Shown piece after piece: positions 18,662 to 28,680 of a stretch of DNA of 64,000 bases. Below the pieces are notes generated by a model. The model was not told the DNA's origin and ran no database searches. It saw only the letters and a list, made by a program, of their open reading frames with translations. Source of the DNA: an uncultured Alphaproteobacteria bacterium (GTDB taxonomy: Bacteria > Pseudomonadota > Alphaproteobacteria > HIMB59 > GCA-002718135); NCBI GenBank assembly GCA_902575815.1, contig CACGTA010000004.1, forward strand, positions 16,575 to 80,574, in the 5' to 3' direction. The first letter of the stretch is position 1. The number at the start of each line of letters is the position of its first letter. Made by a program: the position numbers and the translations under genes.

Positions 18662-19225
18662 TTATAAATTTCTATAAGGTGTTCTATTAAAAATTCTTTG
18701 AACCATTGGAACAAATTCTTTTAAAGGAATTGTATCATAATTTGGATCAAATGATGCTTGATCCCATCTTTCACAAAAATTTATAGTGTCTTTAAAGAAT
18801 TCATGACCTTTGAATTTATCTCTAATATTTCTATCTTTTCCATAATAATGATTATAGTAGTAGGCCTGAAACAAACCGTGTTGTTCTACAATCCATCTTG
18901 TTTTTTCAGAAACAAAAGGTTTTAATACTGCAGCTGCAAGTTCAGAATGATTAAGAGGTGCAATTTCATCACCTATATCATGCAATAAAGAGGCTACCAC
19001 CATTTCTTCAGAAGCTTCTTCACGTAAGGCTCTTGATGCAGTTTGAAGAGAATGTTCTAATCTAGATACCTTATAGCCACCTAAAGAGTTGTCTAAACTT
19101 TCTAGCACTCTTACTATTCGATCAGCTGTACCTTCAATAAATTTATCTTCAAAATTAGCAAGAAGTTCATAATCCTCTTTATCACCATGTTTCATTTCAG
19201 TGAATTTTACTTCATCTTTAGACAT
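18662..19225 (-). CDS. HD-domain protein, PhnZ/TmpB-like (COG4341-type, possible mixed-valent diiron oxygenase)
   Basis: LEHSLQTASRA, LLHDIGD, NHSELAAAVLKPFV, EQHGLFQAYYYNHYYG, WDQASFDPNYD; start set at internal Met (ORF track start 19240). Confidence 0.8.
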   Translation of the reverse strand: MSKDEVKFTEMKHGDKEDYELLANFEDKFIEGTADRIVRVLESLDNSLGGYKVSRLEHSLQTASRALREEASEEMVVASLLHDIGDEIAPLNHSELAAAVLKPFVSEKTRWIVEQHGLFQAYYYNHYYGKDRNIRDKFKGHEFFKDTINFCERWDQASFDPNYDTIPLKEFVPMVQRIFNRTPYRNL

Positions 19226-19253
19226 GAAATAATTATACATATTTTTAAATTTT

Positions 19254-20237
19254 ATGAAACTAATTCCTGAATGGCATGAACACCAATATTGTTTGATTGC
19301 TTGGCCGTGTAATAAAGATCTTTATGGTAAAATTATTAATAAGGCTAGAGATGAAGTTGCAAATGTAATTAATGAAATTGCAAAAACTGAGCAGGTTATT
19401 GTTTTGTCAAATAAAGAAGATATTAATGAAATTCAAAATAAAACTGATCATAAAAATATAGATATTATAGAATGTAAATTAGATGATTCTTGGATGCGAG
19501 ATATTGCACCAATTTTTTATAATGAAAATGAAAAATTAAAATCAATTAGCTTTGAATTTAATGGTTATGGAAAGTATCCAGATTATTTAAATGATAATAA
19601 AATATCAAAATTTATTTCAAGCTATTTAAATATCCCAACAACAACTTCTGACTTGGTCATTGAAGGAGGAGCAATAACTTATGATGATAAAAAAAATTTA
19701 TTTAGCACTAAAAATGTAATATTTAATAAAAATAGAAAACAAAAACATAATAGTGAATATATTATTAAAGAATTAAAGCTCTTGTTTGACTTAAATTATA
19801 TTTTTTTATTTGAAAATGGACTAATGGAGGATGATACAGATGGTCATGTAGATAATTTATTATCCCCGATAGGAAAAAATCAATATTTAATTGCTACAAC
19901 TCACAAATTAGATCCTAATTATCAAATATTAGAAAAAAACAAAGCTGATCTTATTAAGTTTTTTAGAGATACTAATCAGACATTTGATTTAATTGAAGTT
20001 CCTTTACCTACAAGAAAAAAGATTAATAATAAGAATATTATTAGTTCATATATAAACTTCTATTTCAGTAAAAATAAAATTATCTTACCTAAATTCAATG
20101 TTAAGGAAGATAATGAGGTAAAATTAATTTTTGAAAAGTTATTCCCAAATCGAGAAATTATGATGTTGGAAACAGAAAATATAAATTATGGTGGTGGAAA
20201 TATTCATTGTATAACAATGAATGTACCTAAAATATGA
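19254..20237 (+). CDS. aguA: Agmatine deiminase
   Basis: PEWHEHQYCLIAWP, DDSWMRDIAPIF, EGGAI, DTDGHVDNL, NYGGGNIHCITM. Confidence 0.93.
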   Translation: MKLIPEWHEHQYCLIAWPCNKDLYGKIINKARDEVANVINEIAKTEQVIVLSNKEDINEIQNKTDHKNIDIIECKLDDSWMRDIAPIFYNENEKLKSISFEFNGYGKYPDYLNDNKISKFISSYLNIPTTTSDLVIEGGAITYDDKKNLFSTKNVIFNKNRKQKHNSEYIIKELKLLFDLNYIFLFENGLMEDDTDGHVDNLLSPIGKNQYLIATTHKLDPNYQILEKNKADLIKFFRDTNQTFDLIEVPLPTRKKINNKNIISSYINFYFSKNKIILPKFNVKEDNEVKLIFEKLFPNREIMMLETENINYGGGNIHCITMNVPKI

Positions 20238-21091
20238 AAGTAAAAGTAGCAACATCACAATTCAAGGCTATTAAAGGAGACTTTGACGCTAATTTAAATA
20301 AAGCAATTAGTTTAGTTGAAAAAGCATCAAATGAAAATGTTGATATTTTACTTCTGCAAGAATTATTTCAAGATTATTATTTTTGTTCAACAAAAAATGA
20401 TAAATTTTTTGATCTTGCAATTGATTTTCCTTCTAATCCAATGTTCGAAAAATTATCTAAGATTTGTAAAGATAAAAAGATTTCATTACCAATTAGTTTT
20501 TTTCAAAAAAATGAAAATAATTTTTTTAACTCACTAGTAATGATTAATTCTTTAGGTGAAATTAGTGAAGTTTATAATAAGTCCCACATTCCAGAAGGTC
20601 CAGGATATAATGAGAAGTATTATTTTGAAAAAGGTAATACTGGTTTTATGGTTTTTGATACCCCAAAAGCAAAGGTTGGTTGTGCAATTTGTTGGGATCA
20701 ATGGTTTCCTGAATGTGCAAGAATATTAACGTTGAAAGGTGCAGATCTAATTTTTTATCCATCAGCAATTGGCTCTGAACCACACATGCCTGAATTAAAT
20801 TCAAAAGATCATTGGATTAATACTATGATTGGCCATGCTGCTGCAAATCAGATTCCAATTATAACCTCGAATAGAATAGGGAAGGAGGTCGAAGCTGATA
20901 TTGAATTAAATTTTTATGGTAATTCTTTTATACTGGATCATCTTGGAAATGTAATAAATCGTATGAATGATAAGGATGAGGGAATAATAACTGCAACTTT
21001 AGATTTGTTAATTTCAAGAGAATATAGAAAATTATGGGGTAACTTTCGAGACAGAAGGCCTGATCTATATAAAAAAATTCTCGATTTTTAA
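20234..21091 (+). CDS. aguB: N-carbamoylputrescine amidase
   Basis: LLLQELFQDYYFC, KSHIPEGPGYNEKYYF, GCAICWDQWFPECAR nitrilase motifs; overlaps aguA. Confidence 0.94.
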   Translation: MKVKVATSQFKAIKGDFDANLNKAISLVEKASNENVDILLLQELFQDYYFCSTKNDKFFDLAIDFPSNPMFEKLSKICKDKKISLPISFFQKNENNFFNSLVMINSLGEISEVYNKSHIPEGPGYNEKYYFEKGNTGFMVFDTPKAKVGCAICWDQWFPECARILTLKGADLIFYPSAIGSEPHMPELNSKDHWINTMIGHAAANQIPIITSNRIGKEVEADIELNFYGNSFILDHLGNVINRMNDKDEGIITATLDLLISREYRKLWGNFRDRRPDLYKKILDF

Positions 21092-21131
21092 TTTATTTTA
21101 TTTAATGTAATTTTTATTTAGGAGGGGAATA

Positions 21132-22184
21132 ATGCTTAAGTATTTTATATCTCTATTAGTTTTAATTTCTTTTTCAGCTCAGGCTAAAGAAGAATTATTT
21201 ATTTACAATTGGTCTGACTATATTGCTGAAGATACAATTGAAAATTTCGAAAATGAATTTGGCATTGATGTAACTTATGATGTGTTTGATTCAAACGAAG
21301 TTCTTGAAGCTAAACTTTTAGCTGGTGGTTCAGGTTATGATATTGTGGTGCCTTCAGGCTCTTTTTTAGAAAATCAAATCAAGGCTGGAGTTTTTCAAAA
21401 ACTTGATAAGGCTCAACTTTCAAACATTGGTAATTTAGATCCCGATGTACTAGCAAAAATTGATGCACATGATCCAGGAGGTCAATACTCGATAAATTAT
21501 ATGTATGGTACTACAGGTATTGGCTATAATACTGATAAAGTTGATGAAAATGATATTACAAGTTGGAGCATTTTGTTTGATCCAGCTATTGCATCAAAAT
21601 ATGCAGATTGTGGAATCGCAATGTTGGATGCTCCTACAGAGGTTATGGAAATCGCTTTAAAATACGTTGGAAAAGATCCTTATACAGAGGATGAGAAAGA
21701 TTATGAGGTTGCTCTTGAAATGTTACAGCAAATAAGACCTTACATAAGATATTTTGATTCTTCTCAATATATCGATGATTTAGCAAATGGAGAGATCTGT
21801 TTAACTATGGGTTGGTCAGGTGACGTTTTTCTAGCTGCAGATGAAGCTGCAGATGGAGTAGAGGCTTGGTACTCAATTCCATCTGAAGGAACTGTAATAT
21901 GGTTTGATATGATGGCTATTCCAGCTGATGCAAAAAATGTTGAGAATGCACACAAATTTATAAATTATATTTTAAGACCTCAAGTTGCTGCTGATATTAC
22001 AAATTACGTTTGGTATTCAAATCCAAATAAAGCAGCCAATGAACTAGTTGATCCTGAAATTTTTGAAGATCCTGCTATTTATCCAGATGAAGCAACTTTA
22101 AGTATGCTTTTTGCTGATACTGCAGACTCTCCGAAAAAATCTAAATTATCAACTAAATATTTTAATAAGTTTAAAGCAAATTAA
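21132..22184 (+). CDS. potF: Polyamine ABC transporter substrate-binding protein
   Basis: Signal peptide, LFIYNWSDYIAEDTIENFENEFGIDVTYDVFDSNE; AGGAGGGG SD. Confidence 0.9.
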   Translation: MLKYFISLLVLISFSAQAKEELFIYNWSDYIAEDTIENFENEFGIDVTYDVFDSNEVLEAKLLAGGSGYDIVVPSGSFLENQIKAGVFQKLDKAQLSNIGNLDPDVLAKIDAHDPGGQYSINYMYGTTGIGYNTDKVDENDITSWSILFDPAIASKYADCGIAMLDAPTEVMEIALKYVGKDPYTEDEKDYEVALEMLQQIRPYIRYFDSSQYIDDLANGEICLTMGWSGDVFLAADEAADGVEAWYSIPSEGTVIWFDMMAIPADAKNVENAHKFINYILRPQVAADITNYVWYSNPNKAANELVDPEIFEDPAIYPDEATLSMLFADTADSPKKSKLSTKYFNKFKAN

Positions 22185-22199
22185 AAAATATACTTCATT

Positions 22200-22229
22200 T
22201 CAGCACTAATATATTAATATTAGTGCTGA
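22200..22229 (+). repeat. 13-bp stem, 4-nt loop hairpin between substrate-binding protein and ATPase genes
   Basis: TCAGCACTAATAT-ATTA-ATATTAGTGCTGA; no strong T-tract; ends 6 nt before the ATG at 22236. Confidence 0.75.
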
Positions 22230-22235
22230 TTTAAG

Positions 22236-23303
22236 ATGGATAATAATTTTCTTGTAATTGAAAATATTTCTAAATCCTTTGGAGATAACAAAGTTTTAGA
22301 AAATATTAATTTAAATATTTCAAAATCTGAATTTTTTGGTCTCTTAGGATCTTCGGGTTCAGGCAAAACTACATTACTAAGAATACTAGGTGGATTTGAG
22401 AAGCCAGATACAGGACGTGTAATACTCGACGGAATGGACATAACAAACCTTGAACCTTTTGATAGACCATTAAACTATATGTTTCAATCGTATGCTCTAT
22501 TTCCTCACTTAAACGTATTTAATAATTTAGCTTTTGGAATAAAAGAAAATTTTACCCAAAAAGAAATTGAAATAAATGTAAGAAATATTGCTGAACTTTT
22601 ATCTATTGAACATTTATTAAATAGAAGAATTAAGCAACTATCAGGCGGAGAGCAGCAAAGAGTTGCCCTTGGAAGGTGCTTAATAAAAAAACCTAAGTTA
22701 TTATTATTAGATGAGCCTCTTGCAGCACTAGATAAAAAACTAAGATCAAAAACACAATTAGAGTTAACAACACTCCAAAAGAAATTAAAAATTACATTTG
22801 TTTTTGTCACCCATGATCAGGAAGAGGCAATGTCCTTATCTGATAGAATGGCAATAATGAAGAATGGTCTTATTTTGGAATGTTCTAGCCCTGAAGAGAT
22901 TTATGAAAATCCTAAAAGTCTTTATACTGCCAATTTTATAGGCATTGCAAATATAATTGAGATTTACAAAAAAGATGAAAATTTTTATTCTGATGATTTA
23001 GGTATAAATTTTAAATTAAACAAAGAATTAAAAAATACAAAAACAAATATTTTACTAAGACCAGAGAAAATAAAAATACAATCAATCAATAATTTGAAAA
23101 CAAGTTCATTTAATTCCTTTTGTGGAGAAATTTTAGAAAAATCATATTTGGGAAGCTTTACACGTTATGAAATTAAAATTAAAAATATGATAATTTCAGT
23201 TTTAGATCAGAATTTTAACTCCAACTCAAATTATAATTTCCCAAAAGGGGAGAAAGTCATTTGTAGTTGGGAAAGTGAATCAATTAAGGTTTTAGAGGAT
23301 TAA
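22236..23303 (+). CDS. potG: Polyamine ABC transporter ATP-binding protein
   Basis: GSSGSGKTTLLRILGGFEKPDTG, LSGGEQQRVALGR, TOBE-like C-term. Confidence 0.92.
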   Translation: MDNNFLVIENISKSFGDNKVLENINLNISKSEFFGLLGSSGSGKTTLLRILGGFEKPDTGRVILDGMDITNLEPFDRPLNYMFQSYALFPHLNVFNNLAFGIKENFTQKEIEINVRNIAELLSIEHLLNRRIKQLSGGEQQRVALGRCLIKKPKLLLLDEPLAALDKKLRSKTQLELTTLQKKLKITFVFVTHDQEEAMSLSDRMAIMKNGLILECSSPEEIYENPKSLYTANFIGIANIIEIYKKDENFYSDDLGINFKLNKELKNTKTNILLRPEKIKIQSINNLKTSSFNSFCGEILEKSYLGSFTRYEIKIKNMIISVLDQNFNSNSNYNFPKGEKVICSWESESIKVLED

Positions 23304-24191
23304 TTGAAAAATAAATTATTTGAAAAATATTTTGTTTTTAGTCCTTATTTTTGGCTTGTTCTATTTTTTTTTATACCATTAGCTATAATTTTTAAAATAT
23401 CAATTTCGGTATCAGAATGGGGGATGCCTCCTTATCAAGATATTTTTCTTTTTGATAATGGATTTAAGATCAATACTACATTTGAAAACTATGTTTATAT
23501 ATTCAGTGATTATTACTACATTGGATCTTTTGTAAACTCTTTGATACTAGCTCTAATATCTACTTTTTTTTGTTTACTTATTGGGTTCCCATTAGCTTTT
23601 TATATTGCGACTTCAAATATCAGATTAAGAAATATTCTATTAGTTTTAGTAGTTATTCCATTTTGGTCATCATTTTTATTAAGAGTATATGCATGGAAAA
23701 TAATTTTACAGAATAATGGAATTTTAAATGTAATACTTCTAAACCTAGGCATAACATCAGAACCACTTCAATTATTATACAACCAATATGCTGTCATCAT
23801 GGGAATTGTATACACTTATTTACCTTTGATGATTTTACCACTCTATGGATACTTAAATAAATTTGACTTAAATTTAATTGAAGCATCAAAAGATTTAGGA
23901 TTAAATCGTATTAAAACCTTTTTTAAAGTTATTCTTCCTTTGTCTCTTCCAGGAATTGTTGCTGGATCTTTATTAGTTTTTATACCTGTTGTTGGAGAAT
24001 TTATTATACCTGAAATGTTAGGTGGTAGTGATAGATTGTATTATGGAAAAATATTATGGGAGGAATTCTTTGTTAATAGAAATTGGCCCGGTGCTAGTGC
24101 TTTAGCTTTTAGTGGAATTATTATTTTGGTTTTACCAATTGTTATTTTTCAAATACTTTATTCGCGTTGGAGTCAAAAAAATGAAATCTAG
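23304..24191 (+). CDS. potH: Polyamine ABC transporter permease (TTG start)
   Basis: EASKDLGLNRIKTFFKVILPLSLPGIVAGSLLVFIPVVGEF permease motif. Confidence 0.9.
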   Translation: MKNKLFEKYFVFSPYFWLVLFFFIPLAIIFKISISVSEWGMPPYQDIFLFDNGFKINTTFENYVYIFSDYYYIGSFVNSLILALISTFFCLLIGFPLAFYIATSNIRLRNILLVLVVIPFWSSFLLRVYAWKIILQNNGILNVILLNLGITSEPLQLLYNQYAVIMGIVYTYLPLMILPLYGYLNKFDLNLIEASKDLGLNRIKTFFKVILPLSLPGIVAGSLLVFIPVVGEFIIPEMLGGSDRLYYGKILWEEFFVNRNWPGASALAFSGIIILVLPIVIFQILYSRWSQKNEI

Positions 24192-24975
24192 TTTAATCAA
24201 AAGTACAGTTATTTTTTTAGGTTTATTTTTTTTATATTTCCCAATTTTAGTTTTAATTTTTTACTCATTTAATGAAAATAAGAGAGTAATGGTTTGGAAA
24301 GGATTTTCTTTAAGATGGTACAATGAATTATTTAATAATGAACAAATAATTGAGGCATTTATTATTAGTATTAAAATTGCAGCTTTGTCTGCAACTTTTG
24401 CTACAATTTTAGGAGTTATGATTGGATATTCACTTGTAAGAATAAGAAAAATTCCTTTTAAATCATTTTATATTTTTCTTTCTTCAACACCTTTGGTTTT
24501 ACCAGAATTAATTTTAGGTCTTTCAATGTTGCTTTTTTTTATAAGCTTAAATAATGTAATTGGATTTCCATCATCTAGAGGACAATTAACTATTTTTATA
24601 TCGCACGTTACTTTTTGTATTGCATTTGTCGCAATTATTATTCAAGCAAGATTAACTGACTTTAACAAAAATATTGAGGAAGCTGCGATGGATCTAGGTT
24701 ATAATTATACCAAGGTACTCTATAAGATAACTTTACCAATAATTTTGCCTTCTATTATTGCTGGTTGGTTATTAGCTTTTACAATTTCTTTAGATGATCT
24801 AGTTGTTGCGAGTTTTACTACTGGGCCTGGAGCTAACACATTGCCAATTGTAGTTTTTTCTAAAGTTAGATTAGGACTGAGTCCTGAAGTAAACGCATTA
24901 TCAGCAATTTTAATGTTTGCTTTAATAATAATTGGTTTATTTTATTTTTATTTTAATAAAAAATTTAAACATTAA
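24181..24975 (+). CDS. potI: Polyamine ABC transporter permease
   Basis: EEAAMDLGYNYTKVLYKITLPIILPSIIAGWLLAF; start moved from 24112 to Met at 24181. Confidence 0.9.
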   Translation: MKSSLIKSTVIFLGLFFLYFPILVLIFYSFNENKRVMVWKGFSLRWYNELFNNEQIIEAFIISIKIAALSATFATILGVMIGYSLVRIRKIPFKSFYIFLSSTPLVLPELILGLSMLLFFISLNNVIGFPSSRGQLTIFISHVTFCIAFVAIIIQARLTDFNKNIEEAAMDLGYNYTKVLYKITLPIILPSIIAGWLLAFTISLDDLVVASFTTGPGANTLPIVVFSKVRLGLSPEVNALSAILMFALIIIGLFYFYFNKKFKH

Positions 24976-26332
24976 GTAATAAATATTCTCGCTCCCAAGA
25001 ACTTATTACTGATAAATAAGCTTGATACTCAACTCTTCTTATCGCAGCAATTGACCTTACAAATTTTTCATTAAATATAGATTTTATATCTTCATCATTT
25101 TCAAAAAGAGTTAATGATTCATCCATATTTTTAGGTAGATTAGAATTTTTATCTTTAAATGCACTATCTTTGGTTTCTGGATTTGGATTTAAATTGTTTT
25201 TCATTCCTAAATATCCTGACGCTAAATTAGCAGCAAAAACTAGATATGGATTTGTATCAGATCCAGGAATTCGATTTTCAATACGTATATTCCTTTCCTC
25301 AATTGATGGAATTCTAAAACCACAACTTCTATTACCTATTCCCCATTTAACATTTTTAGGAGCACCCCAAGTTGCAAACAATCTTCTAAATGAATTTATA
25401 TTTGGAGCGTATATTGGCATTAATAATGGAGTATATTTTTCCAATCCACCTAAATAATTTTTCATTTTTTTTGAAATTTTAGATGATTTATTAAAAAAAA
25501 TATTTTTATTTTTTTCATTATATATCGATTGATGTATGTGCATTGCACTACCAGGTTGGTTCTCCATAGGTTTTGCCATAAATGTTGCATGAAGTTTATG
25601 TTTCAACGCCGACTGTCTTAGAGTTCGTTTAAATAAAAATACCTGGTCTGCTAGATCTAAAGGATCACCATGCTGAAAATTAATTTCCATCTGAGCTGAA
25701 CCAGATTCATGGTTAATAGTATCAATTTCAATATTTTGTGCTTCACAATAATTATATACATCTTCAAAAAGATGATCAAATTCGTTAACAGCATCTATTC
25801 CTAAGGCTTGCTTACCTGTTTCTTGTCTGCCTGATTGACCCACTGGAACTTCAAGAGGATAATCTGAGTCAGCATTAGGTTTTACTAAATAAAATTCTAA
25901 TTCTGGTGAAACAATTGGAGTTAATTTATCTTTTTTATAAAGTTTAAGAATATTTTTTAGAGCATTCCTACTAGAATTTATAACATCATCTCCATTAAGA
26001 TTTATTGCATCGCAGATAATTTGTGCAGTAGGGTCGTCGTACCATGGCACTACTCTCATTGTATCAAAATCTGGTTTTAAAATTACATCAATGTCAGTTG
26101 GATTGTAAACACTTCTTGGTAAAGCACCAGCAGAGTCCTCAGTTGCATAATCTCCTGATATGGTTTGAATAAAAGTTGATTGTGGTAATCTGTGACTTTC
26201 ATCTTCCAATCCTTTTAAAAATTTATTTGTCGGTAAAATTTTTCCCCTTGCTATACCTCCAAGATCTGGAACTAAACATTCAACTTCTGTAATAGATTTT
26301 TCCTGAAACCAATTTTGAAATTTTTCAATCAT
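24965..26332 (-). CDS. puuA: Glutamine synthetase family, gamma-glutamylputrescine synthetase-like
   Basis: NHESGSAQMEINF, PGSAMHIHQSIY, RIENRIPGSDTNPYLVFAANLASG; next to polyamine transporter and PuuB-like. Confidence 0.85.
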   Translation of the reverse strand: MIEKFQNWFQEKSITEVECLVPDLGGIARGKILPTNKFLKGLEDESHRLPQSTFIQTISGDYATEDSAGALPRSVYNPTDIDVILKPDFDTMRVVPWYDDPTAQIICDAINLNGDDVINSSRNALKNILKLYKKDKLTPIVSPELEFYLVKPNADSDYPLEVPVGQSGRQETGKQALGIDAVNEFDHLFEDVYNYCEAQNIEIDTINHESGSAQMEINFQHGDPLDLADQVFLFKRTLRQSALKHKLHATFMAKPMENQPGSAMHIHQSIYNEKNKNIFFNKSSKISKKMKNYLGGLEKYTPLLMPIYAPNINSFRRLFATWGAPKNVKWGIGNRSCGFRIPSIEERNIRIENRIPGSDTNPYLVFAANLASGYLGMKNNLNPNPETKDSAFKDKNSNLPKNMDESLTLFENDEDIKSIFNEKFVRSIAAIRRVEYQAYLSVISSWEREYLLLNV

Positions 26333-26382
26333 ATTGAGACTGTTTGTTTACTAATTATTATTAAACCATTAAAGATAAGTTA

Positions 26383-27705
26383 ATGTTTACTACAAAAAAA
26401 AGGACTTTTAATCAACATGATAATGAAAAAGAGAGTTTTTATAAATTTTCAGCACCTAATTTTTCTAATCAAAGTAAATTAAATGAGAATATTTCAACTG
26501 ATGTATGTATTATTGGAGGTGGTTTAACAGGTATTTCTTCAGCATTAAATTTATCTAATCAAGGTTTATCAATAACTATTTTGGAAGCAAATAAAGTTGG
26601 ATCTGGTGCTTCTGGTAGGAATGGTGGTCAACTAGGAATTGGAATGAGAAAAGATCAATTCTACTTAGAAAAAAAATTTGGTATTGAAAAAGCAAAATTT
26701 TTTTGGAAAGTTGGATTAGATGCTGTTTCAAATGTAGTTAATTTAATTGAAAAATACAAAATTGACTGTGCGCTTAGACAAGGTGTTCTTCATGTAGGCA
26801 ACACAAAAAAAGATTATAAATATTTTCAAGATGAAATTGAGCATATGCAGAAGAATTATAATTATAATAATTATGAATACTTTGACCACAATTCAATAAG
26901 AGATGAAGTTAATAGTGACAGATATTTTTCTGGAATGCTTTTAGAGGATTCTTATCATTTAAACCCATTAAAACTGACATATGGTTTAGCAGAACAGTGT
27001 TTAGCGAATGGTATAAATATATATGAAAATTCTCCGGCTGATAAAATTGTTGATAATCAAAAAGAAGTTATAATTCACTCTGGAAAAAATATTATTAAAG
27101 CAAAGAAAGTAATTATTGGTTGCAATGGTTATCTTGACAATCTTTTAGGATCAAAGAGAAATTATTTTATGCCTATAAATAATTATATTATTGCAACAGA
27201 ACCTCTCGGAAAAGATCTGGCAAGTAAATTAATCAAAAGAAATTGTGGCGTAATAGATTCTAGATTTATGATTGATTATTATAGATTTTCAGAAGACTAC
27301 AGACTTCTTTTTGGAGGACCTGAAACAATTACATCTCATTTTGTAAAAGATGCAAAGAGTTTTGTCTCTAAACGAATGTATAAAGTTTTTCCTGAATTAA
27401 AAAAATTTAAAATTGAATTTTCTTGGGGAGGTACCTTGGCAATATCGATTAATAGATTGCCTATTTTTGGAACTATAATGAATCAAAAGTTATATTATGC
27501 TCATGCTTACTCTGGGCATGGGTTAGCTATGAGTATTATGGGAGGAAAAATGGTAGCTGAAAAAATTTTAAATAAATCAAATAATTTTGATATGTTTGAG
27601 CAAATTAATCATTTTAAAATTCCAGGTGGCAACATGTTTAGAAGACCATTGTATTCTTCAGCCATTATTTACTATAGGTTAATGGATTATTTAAATAGAT
27701 TGTAA
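26383..27705 (+). CDS. puuB: FAD-dependent oxidoreductase, gamma-glutamylputrescine oxidase-like
   Basis: DVCIIGGGLTGISSALNLSNQGLSITILEANKVGSGASGRNGGQ; YYRFSEDYRLLFGG. Confidence 0.86.
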   Translation: MFTTKKRTFNQHDNEKESFYKFSAPNFSNQSKLNENISTDVCIIGGGLTGISSALNLSNQGLSITILEANKVGSGASGRNGGQLGIGMRKDQFYLEKKFGIEKAKFFWKVGLDAVSNVVNLIEKYKIDCALRQGVLHVGNTKKDYKYFQDEIEHMQKNYNYNNYEYFDHNSIRDEVNSDRYFSGMLLEDSYHLNPLKLTYGLAEQCLANGINIYENSPADKIVDNQKEVIIHSGKNIIKAKKVIIGCNGYLDNLLGSKRNYFMPINNYIIATEPLGKDLASKLIKRNCGVIDSRFMIDYYRFSEDYRLLFGGPETITSHFVKDAKSFVSKRMYKVFPELKKFKIEFSWGGTLAISINRLPIFGTIMNQKLYYAHAYSGHGLAMSIMGGKMVAEKILNKSNNFDMFEQINHFKIPGGNMFRRPLYSSAIIYYRLMDYLNRL

Positions 27706-28623
27706 TTACTTAATTGCTCTTCTTAATCTGTCATTTATAGTTTTGCCAAGCCCTTTATCAGGTATTTCTACTACAGCAATTTTTTTGCATCTACTTTGAT
27801 CTAATTTATGAAGATAATGATAAAAATTTTTTGCTGCTTCATTTAAATTTTTTTTATTACTCAAATTTAAATTAATTATTTTAGACTTTAATTTATTATT
27901 GCCAAAATTTAATAAACCTTCATTTTTTAGTATTCTCTTAGCATTCATTCTTATTGGCTTTAAAGTTGAGTAATGTTTTTTTAAATTACCAGGAGAAATA
28001 GATGATTTCTTTTTAATTTTTACTTTTGCATATTTATTTAGCTCTTCAACAGTTATGCTGCCATATCTTAATACTTCAATTTTATTATTGTTATCAATTC
28101 TAACAACTGTGGACTCTAATCCATGAGAAGACTGTTTATCTTTTAAAACAAATATTTTTTTTACGAGAATAGGATCGATATCCATAATATTGGTTACGGA
28201 AGTTCTTTCTGATAGATTAGCACTAGGGGCTGCAATAGGTAGGTCAAATAAAGTAATTAATTTTTTAGCCAATTTATTACTGGGAATTCTGCAGCCAACT
28301 AAAGTTGAGTTGTTAGAGACTAATTTTGATATTTTAGAATTTTTCTTTTTTTGTAATATTATTGTCAAAGGACCAGGCCAGAATGTTGAACCTAATATTT
28401 TTTCAAATTTATTTAAAATAAAATATTTTTCTATTTGTTTAATACTTTTAAAGTGACAGATAATTGGATTACTTCGTGGTCTTTTTTTTACTTTAAAAAT
28501 AGATTTTACAGCCTCATCATTTGTTGCATCTGCTCCAAGACCAAATACTGTTTCTGTGGGAAATATTACAAGTTCTCCACTGCTTAATAATTTTTTTGCA
28601 ATATCTAACTTATTTTTTTTCAT
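27706..28623 (-). CDS. L-threonylcarbamoyladenylate synthase (Sua5/TsaC)
   Basis: VIFPTETVFGLGADATN, KRPRSNPIICH, APSANLSERTSVTN. Confidence 0.92.
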   Translation of the reverse strand: MKKNKLDIAKKLLSSGELVIFPTETVFGLGADATNDEAVKSIFKVKKRPRSNPIICHFKSIKQIEKYFILNKFEKILGSTFWPGPLTIILQKKKNSKISKLVSNNSTLVGCRIPSNKLAKKLITLFDLPIAAPSANLSERTSVTNIMDIDPILVKKIFVLKDKQSSHGLESTVVRIDNNNKIEVLRYGSITVEELNKYAKVKIKKKSSISPGNLKKHYSTLKPIRMNAKRILKNEGLLNFGNNKLKSKIINLNLSNKKNLNEAAKNFYHYLHKLDQSRCKKIAVVEIPDKGLGKTINDRLRRAIK

Positions 28624-28680
28624 ATTTTTTTATAAAATGTTTCCATCTATCTTTAAAATAGTTATTATCAATACTTGTAT

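Noticed and set aside
22505-22810. Minus-strand 101-aa ORF in potG
   Set aside because: Antisense to Walker/signature region; no independent support.
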